From Butyrivibrio sp. AE2015 (GTDB taxonomy: Bacteria > Bacillota > Clostridia > Lachnospirales > Lachnospiraceae), in NCBI RefSeq assembly GCF_000420825.1, contig NZ_ATVR01000011.1, forward strand, positions 1 through 64,000: DNA of 64,000 nucleotides. Reading direction: 5' to 3'. The translations under genes were made by a program, and so were the position numbers. How positions within the stretch are numbered: position 1 is the first letter of the stretch; every line of letters starts with the position of its first letter. The notes below the pieces were generated by a model, which was given only the letters and a program-made list of their open reading frames with translations, searched no databases and was not told where the DNA came from. Below, one piece after another: positions 55,671-63,814 of this stretch.

Positions 55671-57944
55671 CTTATTTGCTTTTACAACCTTGGTATAGAA
55701 CAAGGCAAGTGGCAAAAATCCCTGTGCGAAAGCCTTAGGTGCTCCACTGCCAACAACTACAGTATCTTCAATAATTTTTTTCTGCCCCAGACTGTATCCG
55801 GCAGATGCCATATGTTTTTTGAATGTCTTTATTCCCTTATCCAGATATGAAGCATCCCCTGTAAGCTCATAGGCAATAGCCATAGCTTCAAGAAGCAGCG
55901 GATTATTTCCATTTCTGGCAAGGCTCGGAAGTTCTTTGTAATAGAAAAGTCCGTAAGGATTCATCTGATTCTTGACTATATCATCTATAGCGCCCAGGAT
56001 CATCTCTTTTAACTTATCCGAAGGAAAAACTCTGTAGTAGCGCATAAGCGAGCCGACAGCCACAGAGATCATAAATCCAACTCTGATGGTTGTATTGTCA
56101 GTATATGGTGCAAGCCAGTGTCCGTACTTTTTGTTCCACTCATCAAACTGAGAAACGATCCACTCACACTTTTCTATCCAGCTCTCATCATGGGTTTCAA
56201 CGTATAGCGCAGACAGGCTTCTAAGGGCCCAGCCGGTCTCTCTGGCACTGCTCTCTCCCGGAGTCTTGAACATAGGAGTATCAAGAAGTTTTTGAACGTT
56301 TTTGCCTATTCCTATAGCTGTTTCAAGAGCTCTTTCATCCCCGGTAAAATGATAATAGTCCAAGAGGCCTTCGACCCACTCATGGCTGCAGGCCAGAACT
56401 CCGGTGCATCCATTCCCATCTTTTGAGCCACCGGTATGGCCATTTATGTGTTCCCACTGCCCGCCGATCTGGAGATCGTCTTTGCTGTAATGACAAACAT
56501 CCACATCCATCCAGTGCATAGCTGCCACATTGGCGTAGCCCAGAAATCTCCTTATTCCACTCCTTGCGTACATCATATACATTGCATGAGGATAATCGTA
56601 CTCGTTATTGGTCCAGACAAGCCTTCCGCCTCCGCGGCCCTGGCTGGTATATCCCGGATCAGGTCCATCCCCCCAGTTCAGCATTCCATAGCAGCGCACA
56701 TGATTATCTGCCTTGTCGATAAGCGCCAGTTCATAGTCATCTACCTTTTTTTCTTCAGGTAAAAAGATATCCGGCATGATTCCTGCCTGTTCAAAGACCT
56801 CAGGAGCAAGCAAAGGTGTATCAGGCATCTGATAAATAAGACTTCTGTTATTTATCTCATATACATCAAGATCAGCTTCGTGAAAATGAAGTAGAATCTT
56901 TTGCTCTCTTGCCATTCCTGAGCTAAATACCACAGGTTCACTCTGCGACTTTACTTTAGTCTCTTCCTGATCAGGAATAAGAGAAATGCATATTCCGTCA
57001 GCTGACGCCTTTACTGCTTTTGGAAAGTTCTGCTGTGCCTGAAATACAGTTGCACATATTCCCATTCCTGAATCGTAGCTTGTACAGTCAGCAAAAAAAG
57101 TACCATAGAACACTTCTGCAAAATGCTCATTAGCTTCCTTTTCAAGCATCTCAGCCATAATCTGTAAAGAGACCTCTTCGCCCTCATTGCCAGTGGTAAT
57201 GACAGTCTTGTAATTAGATCTTGCAACCATTGTTCTGATCTTGTCTTTTTTATCTTCTGAACTGTTTTTTATTTCAAACGTAAGAGACTGGGGCTCAAAA
57301 TCACCATCAGTGCAGTTAAAGAGTCTTACAGCGCACTCAATCCATGGCTTTCCGGCAGTTACATAAAACCTGAAGGTAAACTTTATACCCTCTCCCGAAA
57401 GGTGTTTTTCTTTTTCTATAAATCTTCCATTTGCCTCAAGAGCAGCATATATTTTGCCCTCTTCAACTACTTTGAAATCATCAAAAACTGTTTCAAACTC
57501 TTCACCTGCTGCACATAAAACAGGGCCTGCAAACCTCTCTCTGTCTATTTTTTTACCCTGATAAAAAAATTCTTCAAAAATACCATCTGTATTATTTTTT
57601 ACCTTGAAGCTTATAACTCCATTGGAAACAGATATAAAGTCTCCATCTTTACTTATATCGATCTTCGCATCCAGATCAGCTTTTTTGCCTGAAAACTCAA
57701 GGTCAAAATCCTTATCTGCATTGCCCGGAAGATCAGCTAAAAACCTTGAAAAAACATATTTTACAGTCCCATCCTCCCAGGTAGAAGTTATCTTAAACTG
57801 GGAAGGAATCGCTTTATCTTTATCCATAACGCACAAAGACTCATACTTTTCCAAGGAAACTTCGCCCTTTGGAAATGGAATACCAAGCCCGCACAGTTCT
57901 TTTTTTCTATCATCCTTATAAAGCTTGTCAAAATGTATTTTCAT
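55659..57944 (-). CDS. PcRGLX/YetA-like exo-rhamnogalacturonan lyase family protein
   Basis: A 761-residue protein without a signal peptide. Residues about 1-300 form a beta-rich RIFT-barrel-type region (GIPFPKGE, FKITSTWEDG), and about 420-750 an alpha/alpha-barrel (MHWMDVDVCHY, GCTGVLACSHEWVEGLLDYYHFTGD, REGWALRSLSAL-type ARETGWALRSL). This layout is what I know of PcRGLX/YetA (PL26-type) enzymes, which act on rhamnogalacturonan fragments. Intracellular location implies action on imported oligosaccharides. It follows GH13 by about 118 bp. Confidence 0.7.
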   Translation of the reverse strand: MKIHFDKLYKDDRKKELCGLGIPFPKGEVSLEKYESLCVMDKDKAIPSQFKITSTWEDGTVKYVFSRFLADLPGNADKDFDLEFSGKKADLDAKIDISKDGDFISVSNGVISFKVKNNTDGIFEEFFYQGKKIDRERFAGPVLCAAGEEFETVFDDFKVVEEGKIYAALEANGRFIEKEKHLSGEGIKFTFRFYVTAGKPWIECAVRLFNCTDGDFEPQSLTFEIKNSSEDKKDKIRTMVARSNYKTVITTGNEGEEVSLQIMAEMLEKEANEHFAEVFYGTFFADCTSYDSGMGICATVFQAQQNFPKAVKASADGICISLIPDQEETKVKSQSEPVVFSSGMAREQKILLHFHEADLDVYEINNRSLIYQMPDTPLLAPEVFEQAGIMPDIFLPEEKKVDDYELALIDKADNHVRCYGMLNWGDGPDPGYTSQGRGGGRLVWTNNEYDYPHAMYMMYARSGIRRFLGYANVAAMHWMDVDVCHYSKDDLQIGGQWEHINGHTGGSKDGNGCTGVLACSHEWVEGLLDYYHFTGDERALETAIGIGKNVQKLLDTPMFKTPGESSARETGWALRSLSALYVETHDESWIEKCEWIVSQFDEWNKKYGHWLAPYTDNTTIRVGFMISVAVGSLMRYYRVFPSDKLKEMILGAIDDIVKNQMNPYGLFYYKELPSLARNGNNPLLLEAMAIAYELTGDASYLDKGIKTFKKHMASAGYSLGQKKIIEDTVVVGSGAPKAFAQGFLPLALFYTKVVKANKLLL

Positions 57945-58062
57945 GTTCTAAGCATCCTCCATATACTCTTTTGTTGTACTACATAAATATTATCTTATAA
58001 GCACTCTAAAAAAGTATTTTTGCTTGTGACATGGAGACTCAAAATATTATTCTTGTGTCTAT

Positions 58063-59367
58063 TTAAACCTGAATAAGATATCCGGTGTAAGGAGGTATAT
58101 CCAGTCCTCCGCCAAAATCAATGTCTTTTCCCGTTATCATATCTTTCCCCTTGCCGGCTCTTGCATTGAAATCAGCATGGAAGCTATTCTCGTCAGCATT
58201 TATCACAACTATCATCCTGTCTCCATCTGCCTCTCTTTCAAATATGCACTGCCTGTTAGTTAAAAGAAGCGATGAAAAGCCGCCGTAACTAAGTGCCTTA
58301 GAGCCTTCTCTTGCCTTACACAGCGCTGCAATCACATCTGTAAGATCTGTCCAGTCCGGCCTGTCAAAACATGGCCTCAAAGCCGGATCTCCCTGGGATT
58401 TATCAGCTTTTTCGCCCCATTCACTTCCATAGTAGATCGTGGGAATACCTGGCATTCCGAACATCAATGTATAGATAAGTTTTAAATGCTCCGGCCTAGA
58501 AAGCGTGCTTGCTATCCTGCTCACATCGTGATTGTCCACAAAAGAGAGAAGGTGCTTTCCCTTATAAAGCGTCCAATTCTCAGGTCCAAACTGCCTAAGA
58601 AGTGAATGGACTATTTCAAACATATTCATGCTGTTAAAGGAAGAAAACATTCCTTTATAACACTCATAATTAGTGGCACTGTGGCAGAGTTCATCAGACA
58701 TGATGCGGTTATAGTCGCCGCCTATCATCTCACCCATTAAAAAGAAGTCTTCTTTCCACTCACTAGTATCATGGCGGAGCCTTCTTAAAAAGTCAGTATC
58801 CACACAATAAGCTACATCGAGTCTAAGGCCGTCTATTCCAAACTCATCGATCCAGAATTTAATGCTCTCCAAAAGATAATCCGTAACGGCAGGATTTTTC
58901 AGATTGAGCTTTACCAGATCGTAGTTGCCTTCCCAGCCTTCATACCAAAATCCGTCGTTATAATTGCTATTTCCGTCAAAGCTTATGTTAAACCAGTCTT
59001 TATAGGAAGAATCCCACTTCTTTTCCTTAACATCTTCAAAGCCAAAGAAGCCTCTGCCTGCATGGTTAAACACACCATCAAGCACAACTCTTATATTTTC
59101 CTTATGCAGAGCTTTGCAAACCTTCTTAAAATCAGCATTTGTCCCCAGGCGCACATCGATCTTTTTATAATCCCTTGTATTGTAGCCGTGAGTATCCGAC
59201 TCAAACACCGGGTTAAAAATAACTGCGCCCACGCCAAGCTTTTTCAAATGAGGAATCCAATCTATGACCTTTAATATCCTGTGCTCCAGCACACCGTCAT
59301 TTTCAAAAGGTGCCCCGCAAAATCCAAGGGGATAGATCTGATAAAAAGATGTTTCATAAGCCCACAT
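58063..59367 (-). CDS. GH13 alpha-amylase family enzyme
   Basis: A 434-residue cytoplasmic enzyme. The four GH13 regions are present: DGVFNH, GLRLDVAYC with the nucleophile Asp, FLMGEMIG with the acid Glu, and FVDNHDVSR. The C-terminal beta domain is short. The start at 59367 has AGGAGG 7 nt upstream; the frame is open to 59430 but that part overlaps the PAP2 gene. Likely acts on maltooligosaccharides. It is 4 bp after the PAP2 stop. Confidence 0.9.
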   Translation of the reverse strand: MWAYETSFYQIYPLGFCGAPFENDGVLEHRILKVIDWIPHLKKLGVGAVIFNPVFESDTHGYNTRDYKKIDVRLGTNADFKKVCKALHKENIRVVLDGVFNHAGRGFFGFEDVKEKKWDSSYKDWFNISFDGNSNYNDGFWYEGWEGNYDLVKLNLKNPAVTDYLLESIKFWIDEFGIDGLRLDVAYCVDTDFLRRLRHDTSEWKEDFFLMGEMIGGDYNRIMSDELCHSATNYECYKGMFSSFNSMNMFEIVHSLLRQFGPENWTLYKGKHLLSFVDNHDVSRIASTLSRPEHLKLIYTLMFGMPGIPTIYYGSEWGEKADKSQGDPALRPCFDRPDWTDLTDVIAALCKAREGSKALSYGGFSSLLLTNRQCIFEREADGDRMIVVINADENSFHADFNARAGKGKDMITGKDIDFGGGLDIPPYTGYLIQV

Positions 59368-59371
59368 GAGT

Positions 59372-60310
59372 TTACCTCCTAAACTTCTTTTCCAATCTAA
59401 AAACATAAGGGTATAAGCCAATAGCAGCAAAGGAAACTAAAAAATATCTAATACTTCTTACAAGTCCTGCAAGAAAAACTCCGGAATCCAAAAACTCCTT
59501 GCTAAATGGGAGTTTTAAAAGAGTATTCACTGCAAAATAGATCACAAAGCCGCCAATTATCCTTGTTACACAAAAAAGCGGATTTCTGGTATTTTCAAAA
59601 TTCACAAATTTCTTTTCAAATTCGACAGAAACAAAAAATCCACCCATAAGACCTAAAGAAGTGAAATAGTCGCTTGTCTTACAATAAAATAGTCCAAGGC
59701 ATGAAATCAAAAAGATCACAATATAAACAATCCAGTGTTTCTTTTCATTTACCTTGCTGAAGATAAATGGGATCAAAAGAACTATCAAAAGACCTGAGAG
59801 CCATCCGCAAATAACATCAGTTGGGTAATGTACACCAACTGCCACTCTTGAAAAGCCAACCAGTAGCGGAATAACAAAAGCAAGTACAGTAAAAGCCATT
59901 TTCTTTTTATACATAGCTATCGAGCTATACGCTGTAACTGAGTTTGTAGAATGGCCACTGGGAAAAGAAAATCCTTGCGCTGCAATATCATAAAGATCAG
60001 CATCTTTTTCCACAGGTCTGAAACACTTTATGGCCCCATGATCAAAATATGGTCTTCTCCTCCAGAAAATGTTCTTGATAAGAGGATTAAGAACAAGTCC
60101 AACAATAACATTTATTCCAATATAAGTTCCATATTTCTTGTCATAGCACCAGAATATAAATCCCAGTATACCTATAAGCAGCATTTCTTCGCCAAAAGCA
60201 GAGAAATGCGATATTATTTCTGCTCCTTTTTCTCCCAAAACACTCTGGAGCCACTGCATAAATATCACTTCAAAGTCAAAATAAAATGATCTCCCAACAA
60301 CTAAATTCAT
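59372..60310 (-). CDS. PAP2 family phosphatase
   Basis: A 312-residue membrane protein with about eight helices. All three PAP2 motifs are seen: KNIFWRRRP, FPSGHST and SRVAVGVHYPTD. It should dephosphorylate a lipid phosphate at the outer membrane face, possibly undecaprenyl pyrophosphate. GAGGAAAA precedes the ATG. It is transcribed with the GH13 gene. Confidence 0.92.
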   Translation of the reverse strand: MNLVVGRSFYFDFEVIFMQWLQSVLGEKGAEIISHFSAFGEEMLLIGILGFIFWCYDKKYGTYIGINVIVGLVLNPLIKNIFWRRRPYFDHGAIKCFRPVEKDADLYDIAAQGFSFPSGHSTNSVTAYSSIAMYKKKMAFTVLAFVIPLLVGFSRVAVGVHYPTDVICGWLSGLLIVLLIPFIFSKVNEKKHWIVYIVIFLISCLGLFYCKTSDYFTSLGLMGGFFVSVEFEKKFVNFENTRNPLFCVTRIIGGFVIYFAVNTLLKLPFSKEFLDSGVFLAGLVRSIRYFLVSFAAIGLYPYVFRLEKKFRR

Positions 60311-60472
60311 AAAAATTTTCCTCGCTCATTCCCAAATGATGTCTAAAGTGCAAACATAGCACTTTACTATATCTTAACACAATTCAAAATCGGTGTTTGG
60401 GTAACTTATGCTTGAATTAGCACAAATTAGAAATTTAAGAGATATTTTTCCAAGTTTTTTTAAAAAATTGTG

Positions 60473-60502
60473 TTGACAACACCGGTTAGTCTGAGGTATA
60501 TT
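60473..60502 (+). promoter_or_regulatory. tRNA-Met promoter
   Basis: TTGACA (60473-60478) and TATATT (60497-60502) are 18 bp apart, about 41 bp before the tRNA. Confidence 0.75.
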
Positions 60503-60543
60503 ATACGAGTCGGCTGCGACAGACAGAACGACAAAGCCCATAT

Positions 60544-60617
60544 GGCGAGATAGCTCAGTTGGCTAGAGCACGCGGTTCATACCCGCGGTGTCGAGGGTTC
60601 GAATCCCCCTCTCGCTA
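60544..60617 (+). tRNA. tRNA-Met (CAT)
   Basis: A 74-nt cloverleaf: acceptor GGCGAGA/TCTCGCT, D-arm with GCTC/GAGC, anticodon stem CGCGG/CCGCG around loop TTCATAC, and T-arm GAGGG-TTCGAAT-CCCCC with one A-C mismatch. CCA is not encoded. Sequence fits elongator tRNA-Met; a tRNA-Ile2 with modified C34 cannot be excluded. Its last 16 nt begin the left copy of the 83-bp direct repeat. Confidence 0.93.
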
Positions 60618-60684
60618 CTAAAAAAAGGAAAGCATTCATGCTTTCCTTTTTTTGTGCCCCAAAGTGGCCCCCAGGGACGGGGTT
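60602..60684. repeat. Left 83-bp direct repeat (attL-like)
   Basis: Identical over 83 bp to 62080-62162. It contains the last 16 nt of tRNA-Met, the tRNA terminator and about 33 nt beyond (CAAAGTGGCCCCCAGGGACG segment). This is the pattern left by site-specific integration at a tRNA 3' end. Confidence 0.9.
60620..60651. terminator. tRNA-Met terminator
   Basis: AAAGGAAAGCAT and ATGCTTTCCTTT form a stem with TTTTTTT following. It is part of the direct repeat. Confidence 0.9.
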
Positions 60685-60805
60685 TGTGGTCCATTTTTAT
60701 GATTCTTAAAAGAGATTCCTTTCAATCACTTCTTTCTACTTTCTTTGAAGCAAAAATTCCCTCTCCTTGATTGCTGAATTCAAAAAAGACATAAACCCGT
60801 AGAAA

Positions 60806-60814
60806 TGCTATAAT
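60806..60814 (+). promoter_or_regulatory. Extended -10 promoter of the islet operon
   Basis: TGCTATAAT (60806-60814) is an extended -10 element. The -35 region is weak (AAGACA). It lies 50 bp before the MNT start codon. Confidence 0.6.
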
Positions 60815-60863
60815 AGGCTTGTAAAGATTATGTTTCCTTGTTATTAGATAAGAGGATTTTAGG

Positions 60864-61175
60864 ATGGTTGTATTAGAAAAATATACAGTTGATGATATCA
60901 AAGAGCTAGTCAAACCTCTCCTTAAAAAGTATTCAGCCAAAGGAGCTATCCTGTTTGGTTCTTATGCCAGAGGAGAAGCTACTGAAGAATCTGATATCGA
61001 TATTGTGGTATTGGGAGGCAAAGACTTTGACCCTACGGATGTTTTTTGCATAGCTGATGAGCTATATGACTTGTCTGGTAAGGATGTGGATGTCTATGAA
61101 GAGCGAGAAATTGATAAATCTTCTGAGTTTTATAAAAACATATTGAAGGATGGTATTTGGATTGAATCTACTTGA
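60864..61175 (+). CDS. MNT-type nucleotidyltransferase domain protein
   Basis: A 103-residue minimal nucleotidyltransferase. LFGSYARGEATEESDIDIVV gives the GSxxRG and DxD motifs (about residues 32-51). Such proteins usually pair with HEPN toxins as antitoxins that modify the toxin. Here no HEPN gene is present; the next gene is RelA/SpoT-like and starts 26 bp before this one ends. AGAGGA lies 8 nt before the ATG. An antitoxin role is inferred from family and arrangement. Confidence 0.85.
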   Translation: MVVLEKYTVDDIKELVKPLLKKYSAKGAILFGSYARGEATEESDIDIVVLGGKDFDPTDVFCIADELYDLSGKDVDVYEEREIDKSSEFYKNILKDGIWIEST

Positions 61176-61776
61176 AAAAGATGGTCTCTCAACTGAGATA
61201 CTTAGCATACTTTCATATAAATCAGAACTAGATATAAGCCTGAAAAAGAATCTTCATCATTTTGATAAAGAATCAATACTAAAAGATGTAGATAATGCAA
61301 TCAGCTTCTATGACACTCAGGGTGATATCCTTGATAGCATAGCTGTAGACTACAGAATTAAGTCAGAACAGTCTGCTCATCACAAATATGAAAGATACTA
61401 CCCAGATACCCTTGCAGAAAAAGTATTTAATGATTTACTAGGTTTTAGGTCTCTTTGTGATTCATACTCAGATATACTGGCATTAAGCAAAGAAAAGAAC
61501 TTCAGAGTTGCAGATATGTCTATGGGTAAATCAAATGATGATGGATACAGAGGAATTCACGTATACTTCCAGATAGACCACTACCATTACCCTATTGAAA
61601 TTCAGTACAACACATATTATGATAGACAATTAAATAACTGGCTACATTCATTCCTGTATAAAAAAGGGTATGACAATTCAATTGGTAAAATAATGCGAAC
61701 AGAGTATGAACGTGGAAATATAAAATCCGATATAGATTTTGAGGAGGTGTTAAAAGATGTGCTATCTCGTAGCTAA
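61150..61776 (+). CDS. RelA/SpoT-like synthetase domain protein, putative toxin
   Basis: A 208-residue protein whose centre matches the (p)ppGpp synthetase fold: RIKSEQSAHHK (RxKxxxSxxxK), FNDLLGFRSLCDSY, DDGYRGIHVYF with the conserved Tyr, and YPIEIQYNT with the catalytic-type Glu. No hydrolase, TGS or ACT domain is present, so it is a small alarmone-synthetase type. Small members in operons with antitoxins (toxSAS) can pyrophosphorylate tRNA or nucleotides. The start is uncertain: the ATG at 61150 lacks good spacing to a ribosome binding site and a TTG 12 nt later is possible. Confidence 0.78.
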   Translation: MVFGLNLLEKDGLSTEILSILSYKSELDISLKKNLHHFDKESILKDVDNAISFYDTQGDILDSIAVDYRIKSEQSAHHKYERYYPDTLAEKVFNDLLGFRSLCDSYSDILALSKEKNFRVADMSMGKSNDDGYRGIHVYFQIDHYHYPIEIQYNTYYDRQLNNWLHSFLYKKGYDNSIGKIMRTEYERGNIKSDIDFEEVLKDVLSRS

Positions 61777-61981
61777 AGATATAAACAAAAGAGGTTGTGT
61801 AGCATTAAAGACTAAGCACGGTCCTGAACTTGTTGCACTCAAAAAAGAACTCATTTCAAAAGTAGGACTTGATAGAATACAGCTTGTGACTATCAGCAGA
61901 CCTTCTGCTTATGGTGAATATGAGCCATACAGCTTTGTAAAGACTGAATCAGAACTCAAAGAAGCTGTGCTAAATATGTAA
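61757..61981 (+). CDS. Small protein of the islet, unknown function
   Basis: A 74-residue protein beginning MCYLVAKDINKRGCVALKT and containing TISRPSAYGEYEPY. It overlaps the previous gene by 20 bp and has a strong GAGGAGGTG site 8 nt before the ATG. It resembles a small Firmicute family that I recall as DUF6718, but I cannot confirm this. It could be the antitoxin or a third component. Confidence 0.7.
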   Translation: MCYLVAKDINKRGCVALKTKHGPELVALKKELISKVGLDRIQLVTISRPSAYGEYEPYSFVKTESELKEAVLNM

Positions 61982-62079
61982 TTGTTTGGTTACTTTTTAT
62001 TTTTTCATTGGTTACTTTGATGATTGGCAGTCCTGGAATCCTCCTTTCTTGTGGTTTCTAGGACTTCGTTAAAGGGTGA

Positions 62080-62162
62080 AATCCCCCTCTCGCTACTAAA
62101 AAAAGGAAAGCATTCATGCTTTCCTTTTTTTGTGCCCCAAAGTGGCCCCCAGGGACGGGGTT
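62080..62162. repeat. Right 83-bp direct repeat (attR-like)
   Basis: Perfect copy of 60602-60684, starting with the last 16 nt of the tRNA but without the rest of the tRNA (upstream reads AAAGGGTGA). It lies 16 bp from the 3' end of the leftward surface-protein gene. Confidence 0.9.
62098..62129. terminator. Second copy of the tRNA terminator
   Basis: Same hairpin as at 60620-60651, with A and T runs on both sides. It can end both the islet operon and the leftward surface-protein gene. Confidence 0.85.
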
Positions 62163-62178
62163 GTAGGGCCATCCAATC

Positions 62179-63567
62179 TCACATCGCAAAAGCAACTGTC
62201 CCTAAAAATTCCGTGTTTATCTGAACTTTACCGTTTGTTACTACTGCATCATAGGAATGAACCTCACCTGTAACAGTTCTAACATATACTGTTATGGTCT
62301 TTCCTTCATAAGCTTTATCGAGAGTAAATGTGTATTTTGCTGGTGCTTCAAGCTTTGTAAGGCTTACTCCTGCTGCATAAGCTCTGATAAAGAGAGCGCC
62401 TTCAATCGGAGTCTTTCCGGACTCTGTTATTGCTGTATTGAGGGCCTGTGCGTTTTTATCAAGTCCGTTGTTTTCATTTCCGTTTCTATCAAGAGCAGGA
62501 ACAATTGTTGCTGTTATCTTTGATGAATTGCCCGCAGAAGCACTTGCAGAACTAAGGTCAACAACAACGTTCACTGACTTTCCATTTGAATCTTTTACTG
62601 CTACAGTAGCCGCACCTGAATTATTTGATACAGCTGCAAAATTACCATTTGATATATCAGATGTGTATACATTAGCGTAGTCTGACGTGGTTGTTATATT
62701 TGATCCTGATGAATTATTGTCATCTGAAGATGCACTGCTTCCACTATCTGTACCAGAAGCGTCTGAATCTGATGAAGACTCTGATGAAGGCTTTGTACCG
62801 GCTGTAATAGTGACGTTTCCTTTGTATGCATAGTCTTCAGATGAAGTTATGATTCTTCCGATTTCGCCTGCATGAATATCCGTTCCATAATAACCTTGAT
62901 TAAGAATTGACCCATCAGAAGGAGAAGATATATAGCTATCATTAAGAGTAATCGTGCCACCTACTGCAGCAATAGGAAACTGTCCAGAATTTTCAGCAGC
63001 AACATTTGAGTTGTTGATAACAACATTATGGTTTCCGTATTCGCCCTGAGCATGAGAAGACATCTGGTCTTGTCTTCCAGCTTCAATACTGCCTGTACTT
63101 GTTACATTTGAATCAGTGATAATAACATCTCCATCTGTTCCTTTACCGTCTTTTCCACCGTTTATGCCATCAGCAGATACAGTTGATTCTGTTATCCTCA
63201 AATCTCCATCAGCAGAAATGGAACCTCCTGCAGTAATGTTGGCACTATTAATTGTAAGATCAGCATTGGTTGAAGAATCGGATGTACTTACTTCGATATT
63301 TCCGGAAACTGTAACAGGGTCATTGTTTGTTGTAACAGTAATATCATTATCAGCCACGACATCACCATCAACATCGTCTGTCAAAGTAAGTATGCTGTCG
63401 CCAGAATTCCAGGTAAACCCTTCGCCGCTTTCAGTCTCATCATTAAATGCATTGGATTCTTCACCAACATATCCTGATGTTCCAGCATAAGCAATTATCG
63501 GAGAACCGATGAGACTTGCTGCAACAAGCCCACTCAAAACTTTGGCAGCTACTAAATGTCCTTTCAT
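62179..63567 (-). CDS. Secreted surface protein under c-di-GMP riboswitch control
   Basis: A 462-residue exported protein. The signal peptide ends near IIAYAG (about 26). Residues 40-260 are Asp/Thr/Ser-rich beta repeats (for example DNDITVTTNNDPVTVSGNIEV-like strands), suggesting a right-handed beta-helix. A Ser/Asp-rich linker (about 265-300) leads to a C-terminal beta domain (about 310-462). There is no LPXTG or S-layer motif. The start at 63567 has GGAGGTGG upstream. Adhesion or biofilm-matrix function is suggested by the upstream GEMM-I riboswitch but is not shown. Confidence 0.85.
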   Translation of the reverse strand: MKGHLVAAKVLSGLVAASLIGSPIIAYAGTSGYVGEESNAFNDETESGEGFTWNSGDSILTLTDDVDGDVVADNDITVTTNNDPVTVSGNIEVSTSDSSTNADLTINSANITAGGSISADGDLRITESTVSADGINGGKDGKGTDGDVIITDSNVTSTGSIEAGRQDQMSSHAQGEYGNHNVVINNSNVAAENSGQFPIAAVGGTITLNDSYISSPSDGSILNQGYYGTDIHAGEIGRIITSSEDYAYKGNVTITAGTKPSSESSSDSDASGTDSGSSASSDDNNSSGSNITTTSDYANVYTSDISNGNFAAVSNNSGAATVAVKDSNGKSVNVVVDLSSASASAGNSSKITATIVPALDRNGNENNGLDKNAQALNTAITESGKTPIEGALFIRAYAAGVSLTKLEAPAKYTFTLDKAYEGKTITVYVRTVTGEVHSYDAVVTNGKVQINTEFLGTVAFAM

Positions 63568-63596
63568 TAAAATCCACCTCCATGAAATAAAAATGA

Positions 63597-63633
63597 ATAT
63601 AAAAAAACTGCTTACCATAAAGACAAGCAGTTT
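63597..63633 (-). terminator. Riboswitch expression-platform terminator
   Basis: On the minus strand AAACTGCTT (63625-63633) pairs with AAGCAGTTT (63605-63613) across 11 nt, followed by TTTTATATTC. It lies between the aptamer and the start codon. Confidence 0.88.
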
Positions 63634-63648
63634 CCCGACTAAAAAAAT

Positions 63649-63712
63649 GCAACTGGCTGTCTCATAAAGACCCTATAGCTTTGCGTCACCGGATTGCTCC
63701 GGCTTTGCTGAT
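63649..63712 (-). ncRNA. Cyclic di-GMP-I (GEMM-I) riboswitch
   Basis: The minus strand reads AGCAAAG, then hairpin CCGGA-GCAA-UCCGG with a GNRA loop, then UGACGCAAAGCUAUAGG, then hairpin GUCU-UUAUG-AGAC, then AGCCAG. These are the two conserved joints, the tetraloop and the tetraloop receptor of GEMM-I in the right order and spacing. A convincing P1 stem was not identified. The terminator follows 16 nt later. Confidence 0.88.
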
Positions 63713-63735
63713 ATATTAACTTTAACTGATACTCA

Positions 63736-63764
63736 TTAATAACAGATTATTTCCCTGTTGTAAA
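63736..63764 (-). promoter_or_regulatory. Promoter of the riboswitch transcript
   Basis: On the minus strand TTTACA (63759-63764) and TATTAA (63736-63741) are 17 bp apart; transcription would start near 63729, 17 nt before the aptamer. Confidence 0.55.
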
Positions 63765-63772
63765 GAAATTAT

Positions 63773-63814
63773 ATATAAAAAATGGATAAAACAACTTTCG
63801 CTTTTGGTTTATCC
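63773..63814 (-). terminator. Terminator of the gene entering from the right
   Basis: On the minus strand GGATAAACCAA pairs with TTGTTTTATCC (10 of 11 bp) followed by ATTTTTT. The stop codon of the partial gene is within the first arm. Confidence 0.8.

Larger units (their letters stand above)
60602..62162. mobile_element. Integrase-less islet at tRNA-Met
   Basis: A 1478-bp period separates two perfect 83-bp direct repeats. Between them are three overlapping plus-strand genes: MNT nucleotidyltransferase, RelA/SpoT-like protein and a 74-residue protein. No integrase, transposase or phage gene is present, so mobility would need help in trans or a lost gene. Excision between the repeats would restore an intact tRNA and terminator. 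Confidence 0.75.
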
